A stretch of DNA of 64,000 nt, from contig NZ_ML660102.1 in NCBI RefSeq assembly GCF_007004655.1, forward strand, positions 1 through 64,000. The letters are read 5' to 3'. The notes under the pieces are model-generated. The model saw only the letters and a list, made by a program, of their open reading frames with translations. It did no database searches and had not been told where the DNA came from. The translations under genes were made by a program, and so were the position numbers. Source of the stretch: Exilibacterium tricleocarpae (GTDB taxonomy: Bacteria; Pseudomonadota; Gammaproteobacteria; Pseudomonadales; Cellvibrionaceae). Positions 47,322 to 57,668 of this stretch are shown here, piece by piece. The first letter of the stretch is position 1; each line of letters starts with the position of its first letter.

Positions 47322-48431
47322 CTACACAGAGACTCCGCCATAGGCGAGTTTTTCCATTGCCGCCAGTCGGGCTGCGACGTCCTCGTAGCTGTCACTGTTG
47401 ATCGTGATATGACCGAGCTTGCGCCGCGGTTGTGGAGTCTTGCCGTAGAGCGTCAAAAAACATCGCTCTTCGCTTGCCTGTGCGGCGCTCAGCGTAACGC
47501 CGAGTAGATTCAACATCCCGCTGATACCCTGGGGTTGAGTCGAGCCCAGGGGCAGGTCTGTAATCGCCCGCAGATGGTTTTCGAATTGGCTGGTCAACGC
47601 GCCTTTGGAGGTCCAATGGCCGCTGTTATGCACCCGCGGAGCTATTTCATTGACAAGTAATCTCTCTCCGACAACAAAACACTCCATGCAAATCAAGCCC
47701 ACATAATCCGTCTTTACCAGGATATCTTCCAAATACTTTCGGCCCGCAGCCAGCAGCGGTTCAGATACAGAAGGAGCAGGTGCAATCGAGCGCAGTAATG
47801 TGCCGTTGCTATGGAGATTCTCTACCGCCGGGTAGAAAACGATATCCCCTCTCACATTGCGCGCGGCAAGGAAGGAAACTTCACGCTCAAATGCGACAAA
47901 ACCCTCGGCCACCCAAGCGCTTGGAAAATCAATACTGTCAATTACCTCTGTCTCGTTATCAGCCGTAATCCGGTATTGGTTATAACCGTCGTACCCCTCT
48001 TCTTCCGACTTCAGAAATATCGGTTTATCCAGTGTTTGCACCGCCTGCTGCAGGTCCGCTGCGGAACTGACACTTTGAAAGGCGGCGAGCGGAATACCCA
48101 GCGATTGCAGGCTTAACTTTTCCCGCTTGCGATTTTTGAAAATTTCCAGGGCGTCGGGGTTTGGATGCACTGCGCAGTGTGCCTGCAACTGCCTGAGCAG
48201 ATCGATATCCACATGCTCTTTTTCTACGGTTATCACATCCGGCTTGCCGAGGTCCTCGTATATTTTTTCGGCCTCACCCCGGCGCACCACAATTCGCCCC
48301 AGGCCGTCGACGCAGTCCGTGCTCTCTTTCGCCTCCACCAAAAAACTGAAACACATCCCCATGGGGATGCCGTCCAGGGCCATCATGCGGGCGAGTTGCC
48401 CGCTACCGACAATTGCAATGCGCGTGCTCAT
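47322..48431 (-). CDS. purK: 5-(carboxyamino)imidazole ribonucleotide synthase
   Basis: Uses ATP and bicarbonate to carboxylate AIR in purine synthesis. ATP-grasp protein beginning [18 protein letters not shown], with [11 protein letters not shown] and [13 protein letters not shown]. The start is ATG 48431, which overlaps the purE stop as ATGA with GAGG upstream. A longer in-frame extension to 48473 lies inside purE and is not family-like. Length 369 residues. Translationally coupled to purE. Confidence 0.96.
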   Translation of the reverse strand: MSTRIAIVGSGQLARMMALDGIPMGMCFSFLVEAKESTDCVDGLGRIVVRRGEAEKIYEDLGKPDVITVEKEHVDIDLLRQLQAHCAVHPNPDALEIFKNRKREKLSLQSLGIPLAAFQSVSSAADLQQAVQTLDKPIFLKSEEEGYDGYNQYRITADNETEVIDSIDFPSAWVAEGFVAFEREVSFLAARNVRGDIVFYPAVENLHSNGTLLRSIAPAPSVSEPLLAAGRKYLEDILVKTDYVGLICMECFVVGERLLVNEIAPRVHNSGHWTSKGALTSQFENHLRAITDLPLGSTQPQGISGMLNLLGVTLSAAQASEERCFLTLYGKTPQPRRKLGHITINSDSYEDVAARLAAMEKLAYGGVSV

Positions 48432-48910
48432 TCCACTTCCTCGGCTACGGCGTCGGTCTGGGCCCGGCGCCAATCGACCAGACGTTGCTGCAACTCGGGG
48501 TCGGACAGCGCCAACATCTGGCTGGCCAACAGCCCGGCGTTATAGGCGCCGGCCTCACCGATCGCCTGGGTCGCCACCGCCACCCCCTTGGGCATCTGCA
48601 CCATGGACAACAGGCTGTCCATACCTTTCAAATACTTACTCTGTACCGGCACGGCAATCACCGGCAACCAGGTCATCGCTGCAGCCATACCGGCAAGATG
48701 CGCCGCACCGCCCGCCCCTGCGATAATCACTTTGGTGCCGTTGGTTTCAGAATCCCGACAAAATGCATACAAGCGCTGCGGCGTGCGATGTGCGGATACG
48801 ATTGACGTTTCGTAATCGACCGCCAGTGCCTGCAACGGTTTCGTGGCCAATTCCATGGTGGGCCAGTCGGAACGGGAGCCCATGATAATGTGAACCGGTG
48901 CCTTGGACAT
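48428..48910 (-). CDS. purE: N5-carboxyaminoimidazole ribonucleotide mutase
   Basis: Converts N5-CAIR to CAIR, the step after PurK. The 160-residue product has [16 protein letters not shown] and [11 protein letters not shown], the class I PurE active-site segments. It overlaps purK by ATGA and follows the SulP gene by 89 bp on the same strand. Confidence 0.98.
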   Translation of the reverse strand: MSKAPVHIIMGSRSDWPTMELATKPLQALAVDYETSIVSAHRTPQRLYAFCRDSETNGTKVIIAGAGGAAHLAGMAAAMTWLPVIAVPVQSKYLKGMDSLLSMVQMPKGVAVATQAIGEAGAYNAGLLASQMLALSDPELQQRLVDWRRAQTDAVAEEVE

Positions 48911-48999
48911 AATTTCAACCTCAATAACAAATCACTAAATAACAAATAGCAAGCCGGCCAGCGCAATAACCGGCAGATCAAGAATACTGCGCAAATGTG

Positions 49000-50634
49000 T
49001 TAAGCAAGGGCCCTTTGCAGCGCTTCAGTGCGCGTTTTGCATAACTGGGTGCCCGGTATCAGCTCGAACAGTCCCAGCCTTTCCAGCGTTTTCTTTGCCT
49101 GCTTGGATGGCCCTACGATAAATACCTGCCGCTCCAGTGCAACCGCATCTTTAATGGCATTTTCAATCGCCAGCGACACGGTGGTGTCGATCAGGGGAAC
49201 GTCACTCAAATCCAATACGATGCAGGCGTATTGATCGAGGCCGGCATGTTCGCGGGCGATCGCCTTTGACACACCGAAAATCATCGGCCCGCTCAGATAG
49301 ACCAGCAACACGCGGCCGGCGGCCTGGTCGAGCAGTTTTTTCTCTTCATCGGTGAGCGGTACATCGTCATCGGCGTCGCTGATAGCTTTGACGTTTTTCG
49401 TCTGCAGCTCGCTGAGTCGCTGGATGGTCAGCACGTTGGCAATAAAGACCCCCAGGCCCACCGCCACGATAAGGTCGACAAAAATCGTCAGCAACATCAC
49501 GCCGTACATAATCAGTGCGGCATGCCAGGAGACCCGGTGGGCGCGCTTCACGAAACTCCAGTCGAGAATATTGATACCCACCTTCAAGGCGATGCCGGCG
49601 AGCACCGCCAGGGGAATATTCTCTGTCAGCTGCGCCGCCCCGAGCACCACCACCAGCAGCACCAGCGCCCGGGTGACGCCCGATAGCGCCGTGCGTGCGC
49701 CGGACTGGATATTGACCACCGTGCCCATGGTGGCGCCGGCACCGGGCAAGCCGCCAAACATACCGGATACCAGGTTACCGATTCCCTGGCCGACCAGTTC
49801 GCGGTCGGATTTGTGCTCCGAACGGGTCAGGCTGTCGGCTATCAGCGCCGTCAGTAGCGAGTCAATGCAGCCGAGAGTACCGAGAATGATGCCGTCGAGC
49901 ACCATGGTCGTAATTTGATCGCTGGTAAAGGTCGGCACTGTGATCGCCGGCAGGCCGAGCTGTATTTCGCCGATCCGCCGCACATCCGCCGCGGAGAACA
50001 GATACAGTGAAACCAGGGTGCCGATGACCAGCGCGACCAGTTGGGGCGGCACCAGCCGGCCCAGCTTCTGCGGCATAAAAAACAGGATGGCCAGGGTGAT
50101 AGCGCCCAATATGGCCTCCGTGGGCGCGATGTTCTGCCACAGTTGCGGCAACTGCTCCAGGGTGCCCAACACCCCGCCGGGTGGAGTGGGATGGCCGAGA
50201 AAGGGCGCGAGCTGCAAAATAATGAGAATAACGCCGATGCCGGACATAAACCCGGAAATGACGCTGTAGGGCATCAGCGTGATATATTTCCCGAGCTTTA
50301 ACGCGCCGAGCAAAATCTGAAACACACCCGCTATCATCACCACGGTGAAGGCCATGGCCACACCGTTGTCCGGGTTCTGGGCGATCATTGTGGCCAACAC
50401 GGCGGTCATGACCACCGTCATGGGTCCGGTGGGCTCGGAGATCAATGTCGACGTACCCCCGAACAGGGCCGCAAACAAGCCCACCAGCACCGCGCCGTAC
50501 AAACCGGCGGCGGGACCCGCACCCGAGGCCACCCCAAAAGCGAGGGCCAGCGGCAGGGAGACGATGGAGGCGGTCACTCCGCCAAAAATATCCCCCCGCA
50601 GGTTGCCGAGGTTAATTGTGTTAAACACACCCAT
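49000..50634 (-). CDS. SulP-family (SLC26) inorganic anion transporter
   Basis: An inner-membrane anion transporter with 14 expected helices and a C-terminal cytoplasmic STAS domain (about 440-540, VLDLSDVPLIDTTVSLAIENA). The N-terminal SulP signature (GGVTASIVSLPLALAFGVASGAGP) is intact. I start at ATG 50634 (544 residues); GTG 50640 is two codons earlier. It is upstream of purE-purK on the same strand. SulP proteins include sulfate and bicarbonate (BicA-type) transporters, and PurK needs bicarbonate, so a bicarbonate role is an attractive inference. Sequence alone does not decide. Confidence 0.93.
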   Translation of the reverse strand: MGVFNTINLGNLRGDIFGGVTASIVSLPLALAFGVASGAGPAAGLYGAVLVGLFAALFGGTSTLISEPTGPMTVVMTAVLATMIAQNPDNGVAMAFTVVMIAGVFQILLGALKLGKYITLMPYSVISGFMSGIGVILIILQLAPFLGHPTPPGGVLGTLEQLPQLWQNIAPTEAILGAITLAILFFMPQKLGRLVPPQLVALVIGTLVSLYLFSAADVRRIGEIQLGLPAITVPTFTSDQITTMVLDGIILGTLGCIDSLLTALIADSLTRSEHKSDRELVGQGIGNLVSGMFGGLPGAGATMGTVVNIQSGARTALSGVTRALVLLVVVLGAAQLTENIPLAVLAGIALKVGINILDWSFVKRAHRVSWHAALIMYGVMLLTIFVDLIVAVGLGVFIANVLTIQRLSELQTKNVKAISDADDDVPLTDEEKKLLDQAAGRVLLVYLSGPMIFGVSKAIAREHAGLDQYACIVLDLSDVPLIDTTVSLAIENAIKDAVALERQVFIVGPSKQAKKTLERLGLFELIPGTQLCKTRTEALQRALA

Positions 50635-50640
50635 GGGCAC

Positions 50641-51960
50641 ACTTGACTATGATTGCCGACAAATCACTGTCTCCAGAAATGGCATCAGATGCTATCTGTA
50701 ACCGATTGATTTTACAATAATTTTTTGTTTTTTTCGGCACTATTTTCGAGCCCCGGGCGCGCCAAAGCAATAAATGATACAGGTTCGCCGACACAATGGA
50801 AGTTTGCCTTTGGCTAACCCGCTCTGCGAGGTCGCCGCAGCGGGGGAGGATACAGTGTTGTTGTTCGCGATTGTAGCCCTAGTAAAACCAGGGTTTTAAG
50901 GGGATTCGGGGCCTGCGCCACGAGTAATAAAGAAGTAACACCAGGGCGGGGCCGGCCGTGGTGCAACTGTCTGGTTTTTCACCAATTGGGCCAAACGCCG
51001 TGGATAGTTTTGCTCTACCACCATTTTGATTGAGTTCTCGCAAATCTCAATTTGGCGAGGTCCGGCAGTAGCAGGCACTAATGACGCTTGCTTCAAGGGG
51101 TTACTTCCGCCTCGAGTGGCCACTTTCATTTAAAGCGCCTACTTTCGCCTAAGGCCCCTACTTGCGCTTAAAGCCCCTACGTTCGGCGGTGGTGGTGATG
51201 GTACGCAAGAGGATTTGCGCAGTTTATTGACCCTCCCGCTATTCTTACCAATCTCGATTCAGAAATACCGTGATAGGTCTGCCTCTGGATGGGGCCTTTT
51301 TACTAAAGCACCAAAATTAGGCCTCTGAAGCGATTGCCATTAGTAACAAGCACCCGCTTCCACGCGATAACCTGGTGCTCTAAAAATCGTTTATCTCATC
51401 CGAGCGAATTGCCGCCTGTCGATCAAAAAAACCGACGGTAAAAGTCCCACAGTAAATGAAATACGCGACCGTAAATCTAAATTTGTTCGACAATAATTAA
51501 AACACCACAACGCCTATCAGCCACGATGTCGCCGTGCTACACTTGCTTTTGTAAGTAGAAAACCCCGCCAAAAACTCCGCTAGTTTCGCGTCAAACATCT
51601 TCCATTTAAAATTTAGATATTCTTCATCTGAGATTTAGCGCGCCTTCATCGCCGCAACAAACCCTCTTTAGTCGCCGCCTGTATTATTTCTGCAACATTT
51701 AGGAATGCCGGTCGTTGCTCGCGGCGGATTTGCATTCCTGACGGTAGAGGTAATCACCTGCGGACGCCGACACAAAATTTGTTTTGTCTCGCAATGACGT
51801 CATCTTCGCTTAGAGGCTTTGCAAGCCAACATAAGCTGTGACGACAATTTCGGGAGCGATTGAGTTCAAACAAAGTGCCACGTCCTGGTGCAACTTACCC
51901 GCAAGCATCCTGTTGTCGTCCGAGCAAGGCAGCCACACTCAATAAGGACTCAGATTTTCT
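50641..51960. other. 1.3-kb divergent intergenic region
   Basis: This gap separates SulP (minus) from the glycan operon (plus). It contains about two imperfect 19-bp repeats (ccctacttgcgcttaaagc type, about 51138-51180), a palindrome relic at 51272, and a hairpin aggaatgc/gcattcct at 51701-51739 in the presumed leader of the glycan operon. A 77-codon minus-strand frame at 50896-51129 is not recognised. A/T content rises toward 51400-51650, suggesting regulatory DNA. Confidence 0.5.
51272..51345 (+). repeat. long-arm palindrome, degenerate copy D
   Basis: A left arm starting GGTCTGCCTCTGGATGGGGC and an inner stretch gcaccaaaattaggc...aagcgattgccat match copies A and B, and the upstream flank (gcgcagtttattgac, cttaccaatctcgatt) matches the flank of copy C. 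The core hairpin and right arm are gone, so this is a relic. Confidence 0.7.
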
Positions 51961-53220
51961 ATGCAAAGTCACCAGACCTCAACCGCACTATCGACCCCTC
52001 TGCTCACCGGCCCCCTGCGTGTGCTTCTGTACAGTCACGATTCCTGGGGCCTCGGCCACCTGCGGCGCAGCCTTGCAATCGCCGGCGCTATCACCGGTAA
52101 ATTCAGCCAGGCAAACGCGCTGGTGGTAACCGGCTCACCTTGTGCAACGCAGTTTCCGTTACCGGCGCGCTGCGATTTGATCAAACTGCCCGCAGTCACC
52201 AAAGACACCAACGGCGACTACCAGCCGCGCAGTTTATCGGGACCACTGGAAGGCACGCTGGCATTGCGCAGTCGGATACTGCTCGAGGCATTTCGCGGCT
52301 TTGCACCCAATGTGGTGATTATCGACCACCAACTGATCGGCCTGCACGGTGAAGCGTTGCCACTGTTGCGCGAGGCCCACGCCACCGGCGTGCGAACCAT
52401 CTACGGTATGCGCGATATTCTGGACGAGCCGGTGTCCGTACAACGGTCGTGGAATTCCCAAGCCTGCCGCCAGGCACTGAGCACGCTCTACGATTGCGTG
52501 TGCATCTACGGCAATCAAGAGGTCTTTGATTCGCTGCACGAGTACCCGGCGCTGCGACGCCTGGCGAAGCGTTTGGAATTTACCGGCTACGTGGTGCCAT
52601 CGCGCCACCGCGATCGCCGCAGCCCGATACCCCACCTGCGCAAACAAGTTCTGGTAACCGTCGGCGGCGGTGAAGACGGACGGCAACGCATCGATAAATA
52701 TCTGGCGGCACTGGCGCTTGCGCCCTGCGATTGGGACAGCCATATCTTTACCGGCCCGCTGATGGAACCGGCGCTGTCGCGCCACTATAAACAGGAGGCG
52801 CGCCGCCTCGGCCGCCAGGCCTCGGTACAGGTACATCGTTTTCATGCCAACCTGCCGCGCCTGTTGGACGAGGCGGATGTGGTCGTCAGTATGGCCGGCT
52901 ACAACAGTTGTGCAGAGATTCTGCAAAGCGGGTGTCGCGGCATTCTGCTGCCGCGCACATTCCCCCGGCGCGAGCAGGCCATTCGCGCCCAGCGGCTGGC
53001 AAAACAGGGCTTTGTGGATGCGCTCGAAAACCCCAGCACCAAACGCCTGCGCAAGACGATTGAACGCGCCCTGAACCGGGGCGCGCGCGCTGCGGTCGAC
53101 GTCAATTTAGATGGTCTCTCGCGCATTTGCGATGTGGTCAGTGAATTGACCGGTGTGTTGCCGCCGGCGCTCTCACCCGATCAGGACAATGCCGCCCCCG
53201 TCGTCCACCTGGTTTCGTGA
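51961..53220 (+). CDS. MurG/GT28-like glycosyltransferase
   Basis: The first gene of a six-gene operon. The 419-residue product begins, after a short tail, with VLLYSHDSWGLGHLRRSLAIA, the N-terminal glycine-rich motif of GT-B enzymes related to MurG and UGT-type transferases. Its C-terminal half has VTVGGGEDG, then AGYNSCAEIL and FPRREQAIRAQRL, the nucleotide-sugar site of GT28-like proteins. No membrane segment is visible. AAGGA lies about 13 bases before the ATG. The stop overlaps the ABC transporter gene. Sugar donor and acceptor are unknown. Confidence 0.85.
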   Translation: MQSHQTSTALSTPLLTGPLRVLLYSHDSWGLGHLRRSLAIAGAITGKFSQANALVVTGSPCATQFPLPARCDLIKLPAVTKDTNGDYQPRSLSGPLEGTLALRSRILLEAFRGFAPNVVIIDHQLIGLHGEALPLLREAHATGVRTIYGMRDILDEPVSVQRSWNSQACRQALSTLYDCVCIYGNQEVFDSLHEYPALRRLAKRLEFTGYVVPSRHRDRRSPIPHLRKQVLVTVGGGEDGRQRIDKYLAALALAPCDWDSHIFTGPLMEPALSRHYKQEARRLGRQASVQVHRFHANLPRLLDEADVVVSMAGYNSCAEILQSGCRGILLPRTFPRREQAIRAQRLAKQGFVDALENPSTKRLRKTIERALNRGARAAVDVNLDGLSRICDVVSELTGVLPPALSPDQDNAAPVVHLVS

Positions 53221-55076
53221 GCGCCGCCATGTCTGATAAATCGACCAAGGCGTCGAAACCCCTGCCGTCGTTACGCAAATTCGCCGTGCGCTTCGCGCCA
53301 TTGATCGGACGGCAAAAGGCCGTAGTCGGTGGCTCCTTCGCCGCGCTGTTTGGCGAAGTGCTGCTGCGTCTGCTGGAGCCGTGGCCTTTGAAGTTCGTTA
53401 TCGACAACGTGATTCTGCGCGGGCAAAGCGCGAGCGGGGAGCCCGGCGGCTTGAGCCAAATGGAGCCGATGACGTTACTCACCATCGCGGCAGTCAGTGT
53501 CCTCCTGATTGCCGTACTGCGCGCATCGGTGGCGTACCTGGCGACGGTGGGCTTCGCTATCGTCGGCAATCGCGTACTTATCGACGTTCGCAACCAGCTC
53601 TACAACCATATCCAGACACTGTCTTTGCGCTTCCACGGTAAAGCCCGCGGCGGCGACCTCATCACCCGCGTAACCGGCGATGTGGGCATGCTCAAGGAAG
53701 TGCTGGTCACCGCCTTTATGCCGCTGCTCGGCAATATCGTGGTACTGGCGGGTATGCTGGCGGTTATGGCGTGGCTCAACTGGCAGTTGACGCTGGTGCT
53801 GATCGCGATTGCGCCACTGCTGCTGTTCACGGCGTCGCGCAAACACAAGCGGATCACCGAGGTGGCGCGGGAACAGCGCCAGCGCGAGAGCGCTCTGGCC
53901 GCCACGGCGGCCGAATCGATCAGCGCCATCAAGACAGTGCAGGCGCTCTCCCTGGCAGACCAGTTTAACGATGCCTTCGGGCGCACCGGCGATCAAGACT
54001 TTAACGCCGGTGTGAAGGGCAAGCGGCTGGCGGCGGGACTGGAGCGCACGGTCGATGTGGTGTTGGCCCTGGCTGCCGCCCTGGTGCTCTGGATCGGCAC
54101 CGTGAACGTACTGGAGGGCAAGCTGACACCCGGTGAAATGCTGGTCTTTCTCGCCTATCTGAAAAGTGCGTTTAAGCCGGTGCGCAACTGGGCCAAGTTC
54201 AGTGCCCGCATCGCCAAGGCCGCCGCCGCCGCCGAGCGGGTCGTGGAAATCATGGACCGGGAACCGGAAGTCGCCGACTCGCCCGACGCCCGTCCCATGC
54301 CGCGCCCGGCGGGCCATATCGCCCTCGACCAGGTGTCGTTTTGCTATGAAGAGGGCAACACCGTTCTGCACGATCTCACTATCAATATTGCCGCGGGCGA
54401 ACACTTGGCGGTGATGGGGCCCTCCGGGGCCGGCAAGTCGACGCTGCTGAGTTTATTCCTGCGCCTCTACGATCCGGACGGCGGCCGGCTGCTGGTGGAC
54501 GGGCAGGACCTGCGCAACTTTACACTGGCGTCATGGCGCAGCCACTTCTCCGTGGTGCTGCAGGATACCCTGTTGTTCGTCGGCACCCTGGCAGACAATA
54601 TCCGCTACGGTGCCGTCGGCCCGGCAACTGACGAGGACGTGGAGCGGGCCGCCCGCATCGCTAACATTCACGATTTCATCAGCGCTCTGCCCGAGGGTTA
54701 CGAGACAAAAGTCGGGGAGCGCGGCGTGACCCTGTCCACCGGTCAACGCCAGCGTATTGCCATTGCCCGCGCCGCGATTCGCAACGCGCCGATTCTGATC
54801 CTCGATGAACCCCTGGCCGGCCTCGACGCCGATAATGCCCATCAGGTTCACGCAGCGCTACAGCGTCTGGCCGCCGGCCGCACGACCATCCACGTTACCC
54901 ACGATCTCCGCCACGGCAGCGAGGCCGACCAGGTGCTGTATATCCGACCCGGCCAGCCGATCGAACAAGGCAGCCACAGGGAGTTGTTGTCTCGCGGCGG
55001 CGGCTACGCCGCCGCTCATCACCGCGATGTGGACCGCCATAACACGGAGGGAGCAACCCATGCCACATCTGTGTAG
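53217..55076 (+). CDS. ABC exporter, fused permease and ATPase
   Basis: A half-size ABC exporter of 619 residues. Six transmembrane helices lie in the first 330 residues. The ATPase has Walker A GPSGAGKST at about 401-409, Q-loop VVLQDT, signature LSTGQRQRIAIARA, Walker B ILILDEPLAGLD with the catalytic glutamate, and switch histidine HVTHD. LSTGQ instead of LSGGQ is a mild deviation. It may start at GTG 53217 (GTGA overlap with the preceding gene) or ATG 53229. Its place between two glycosyltransferases and an outer-membrane barrel suggests export of a glycan, glycolipid or glycosylated small molecule. Probably a homodimer, as no partner gene is seen. Confidence 0.92.
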   Translation: MSAAMSDKSTKASKPLPSLRKFAVRFAPLIGRQKAVVGGSFAALFGEVLLRLLEPWPLKFVIDNVILRGQSASGEPGGLSQMEPMTLLTIAAVSVLLIAVLRASVAYLATVGFAIVGNRVLIDVRNQLYNHIQTLSLRFHGKARGGDLITRVTGDVGMLKEVLVTAFMPLLGNIVVLAGMLAVMAWLNWQLTLVLIAIAPLLLFTASRKHKRITEVAREQRQRESALAATAAESISAIKTVQALSLADQFNDAFGRTGDQDFNAGVKGKRLAAGLERTVDVVLALAAALVLWIGTVNVLEGKLTPGEMLVFLAYLKSAFKPVRNWAKFSARIAKAAAAAERVVEIMDREPEVADSPDARPMPRPAGHIALDQVSFCYEEGNTVLHDLTINIAAGEHLAVMGPSGAGKSTLLSLFLRLYDPDGGRLLVDGQDLRNFTLASWRSHFSVVLQDTLLFVGTLADNIRYGAVGPATDEDVERAARIANIHDFISALPEGYETKVGERGVTLSTGQRQRIAIARAAIRNAPILILDEPLAGLDADNAHQVHAALQRLAAGRTTIHVTHDLRHGSEADQVLYIRPGQPIEQGSHRELLSRGGGYAAAHHRDVDRHNTEGATHATSV

Positions 55077-56397
55077 GCACACAGCCAGCCTCCTCGCCCG
55101 TGACCGGGCCATCGCCGGGTTGCCGCTGCTGTTCGATACCGATGCGCTGGTCGCACACCTGAACAGCGCCGGAGGAAGTCCCCCAATCACTGCCGCAGAC
55201 CTGACTTATCTGCGCTATAAGCCCGGCACCAACTGCCTGGCCAAATATCGACTGCACACCGCTTCAGGTCCCGTGGACGTGTACGCTAAAGCCTACAGTG
55301 ACGAGGATGCTGCCGAGAAACTGGCGAAAGACCGGCAACGCCCGGCGGTGGCGGGTCCGCTCGGCTGCGGCCGTTGGTTTTTCGCCGCTCGCAACCTGGT
55401 GATCTCAGCGTTTCCCAACGACGCAAAGCTGCGCTATCTGGCGCGCCTTGGCGACCCGACCCGGGTCCGGCAACACCTCACCCGCATCCTCGGCGCCGCA
55501 GAGGTCCGGCCTGACGTCGCTTTGCAACCGCTCGCTTATAAACCCGAGCGACGCTATGTCGTCAGAGCCAGTTGGACGGACGACACCGGCGCAACACTCG
55601 AGCATGTGATCAAATACGTCACCGCCCAGGAATTTGCCCGGGTGCAACCCCTGCTGCAGTGCCTCGAGGTCCAGCCAATACCGGGCATCCCGCAACTGGC
55701 CGGAATGTCGGGTAGGTATCGGGCGCTCGCCTTTGCGTGGCAGCCCGGCACCGGATTGCGCGAGATCACCGCCGCCGCGAATATCGACTACCGCTATCTC
55801 GAGGCAACCGGACGGGCGCTGGCATTGTTTCACCGCCAGGCCGCAGCGATTAAAACACTGCCCTGTCGGGACTTCGCCGCCCGCCTCCAGGCCTTGAATG
55901 AACAGATGGCTTTTCTACTGCCCTCTCTCGAGACGCGGATGGATACCCTGGTGCGGGAGTTGATCGCCTGGTGGAAAGATCAAAACGAAACCTGCGGCGT
56001 TGTCCATGGCGACTTCTACGACAAGCAGGTCGTCGTCACCGGAGAACATGTCAGTATTCTGGATATCGACAGTGTGGAGTCGGGACATCCCACCCGCGAT
56101 CTGGGGCTGTTTATCGCCCATCTGGAACGCGATGCCATCAGCGGCAATGTCGCTGCGGCAGAAGTCACCAGGCTCGGCGATGCGCTGCTGCGCGGCTACC
56201 TCCGCGCCGGTGGGGAGATCGCTATCGACCAACTGCGCGCCTATACCGCATTCGGGCTGGCGCAGTTGGCTCACCACCCGTTTCGCAGCAACGAAACCCA
56301 CTGGGCTGAAAAAACGGAACGCCTACTTATTCGTGCCACTGCGCTTTTCGACAGCGCCAGGGTCACGGCAATACCACTAGGGGGCAAAGCATCATGA
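55060..56397 (+). CDS. APH-fold phosphotransferase
   Basis: A 445-residue kinase-like protein of the aminoglycoside/choline kinase fold. The catalytic loop is VHGDFYDKQ at about 312-320, followed by the metal-binding ILDIDSVESG and RDLGLFIAHL. The nucleotide-binding N-lobe covers the first 150 residues. A longer frame from 54805 runs inside the ABC gene out of phase and is not plausible. I choose ATG 55060, preceded by GGAGG eight bases upstream. It overlaps the ABC gene by 17 bp and the next gene by ATGA, so translation is coupled. It probably phosphorylates a sugar or sugar-containing intermediate of this pathway. Antibiotic resistance is less likely given the operon. Confidence 0.85.
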   Translation: MPHLCRHTASLLARDRAIAGLPLLFDTDALVAHLNSAGGSPPITAADLTYLRYKPGTNCLAKYRLHTASGPVDVYAKAYSDEDAAEKLAKDRQRPAVAGPLGCGRWFFAARNLVISAFPNDAKLRYLARLGDPTRVRQHLTRILGAAEVRPDVALQPLAYKPERRYVVRASWTDDTGATLEHVIKYVTAQEFARVQPLLQCLEVQPIPGIPQLAGMSGRYRALAFAWQPGTGLREITAAANIDYRYLEATGRALALFHRQAAAIKTLPCRDFAARLQALNEQMAFLLPSLETRMDTLVRELIAWWKDQNETCGVVHGDFYDKQVVVTGEHVSILDIDSVESGHPTRDLGLFIAHLERDAISGNVAAAEVTRLGDALLRGYLRAGGEIAIDQLRAYTAFGLAQLAHHPFRSNETHWAEKTERLLIRATALFDSARVTAIPLGGKAS

Positions 56398-57668
56398 CAA
56401 CTACACAACAGCCGAGAGTTGCCTACGTTCTCAAGGTCTACCCGCGCTTCTCCGAGACATTTATTCTCAATGAGATCCTCGCCCACCAGGAAGTCGGTGA
56501 ACCCGTCGCGATCTACTCCCTGCGTCGCAGCGACGACCAGCGCTTTCACGAGGGCATAGCGCAGGTGTCCTCACCTGTGACCTATGTGCCGCTAACCAGT
56601 GGCAGCAAAGCCACCGCACTGTGGAACGCCCTGCGCCTGGCGCGCAGAGCGGGCCTGAATTTGGATACCGTGCTGGACAGTGAAGAGGATATCGACAGCG
56701 GCGACCTGGAGCAGGCACTGTGGCTGGCCGCATCGGTTCGCGAGCGCGGTATAGAACATTTGCACGCACATTTCGGCACCCTGGCCACCGCCGTCGCGCG
56801 CCTGGCGGCGCAGCTTGCCGGGATCAGCTACTCGTTCACCGCCCACGCCAAAGACATTTTCCACCAGCAGGTCGACCGGGATGTTTTGCGCCGCAAACTG
56901 GCGGACGCGGCAACCGTGGTCACTGTCAGCGAATTCAACGTGCGCTACCTGCAGGACACTTTCGGTCCCGCAGCCGCTTCTCTCAATCTTATTTACAACG
57001 GCATCGATCTCGAACAGTTCAAGTTCACGGCGCCGGCCAGCCGCCGCCCGTTGATTTTAGGTATCGGTCGCCTGGTCGAAAAAAAAGGCTTCGAGTATCT
57101 GATTGACGCCTGTGCCGAACTGGTGGCACAGGGGCAACAATTCACCTGTGAGATCGCCGGCCCCGGTATTCTGGCCGCTGCCCTGCAGGCGCGGATCGAG
57201 GCCCGGCAGTTAAGCGGGTATGTCAAACTGTGCGGTCCGCTGGCGCAATCCGAAGTGCGTGCCAAGCTCTTGCAGGCCAGCGTAATGGCAGCGCCTTGTG
57301 TCATATCCGCCGACGACGATCGCGATGGATTGCCGACTATTCTGCTGGAGGCCATGGCGCTCGGCACCCCGTGCGTATCCACGGATGTGACAGGCATTCC
57401 CGAAGTGCTGCGCCACAATCAGACCGGCTTGCAAGTGGCGCAGCGCGACGCGCAAGGTTTGGCGGCCGCCTGCGGCAGGTTGATTCACGACAGCGAGCTG
57501 CGTCAACGGCTGGCCCGGGCCGCGCGCAGGTTGATTGAGGAAAAATTCGATATCCGCCGCAACAGCGCCGAACTGCGGCAGGTTTTCAGCGCGGCGATGA
57601 TGACATCGAATCCGGCTGTCGGCCAACAGCTCAACAGCCTGAAGAGGACGGCGTCATGCGCAGAGTAA
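56394..57668 (+). CDS. GT4-family glycosyltransferase
   Basis: A 424-residue retaining GT-B enzyme. The N-terminus (VAYVLKVYPRFSETFILNEI) is typical of colanic-acid and exopolysaccharide GT4 transferases. The C-terminal domain carries ILGIGRLVEKKGFEYLIDA and the DGLPTILLEAMALGTP segment containing the EX7E donor-binding motif. Its start overlaps the kinase stop by ATGA, and its end overlaps the fusion gene by 13 bp. Soluble, so it probably acts at the inner face of the cytoplasmic membrane. Confidence 0.93.
   Translation: MTTTQQPRVAYVLKVYPRFSETFILNEILAHQEVGEPVAIYSLRRSDDQRFHEGIAQVSSPVTYVPLTSGSKATALWNALRLARRAGLNLDTVLDSEEDIDSGDLEQALWLAASVRERGIEHLHAHFGTLATAVARLAAQLAGISYSFTAHAKDIFHQQVDRDVLRRKLADAATVVTVSEFNVRYLQDTFGPAAASLNLIYNGIDLEQFKFTAPASRRPLILGIGRLVEKKGFEYLIDACAELVAQGQQFTCEIAGPGILAAALQARIEARQLSGYVKLCGPLAQSEVRAKLLQASVMAAPCVISADDDRDGLPTILLEAMALGTPCVSTDVTGIPEVLRHNQTGLQVAQRDAQGLAAACGRLIHDSELRQRLARAARRLIEEKFDIRRNSAELRQVFSAAMMTSNPAVGQQLNSLKRTASCAE

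Noticed and set aside
55060-56397. Aminoglycoside-resistance gene
   Set aside because: The kinase fold is right, but overlaps with glycosyltransferase and exporter genes make a biosynthetic role more likely.
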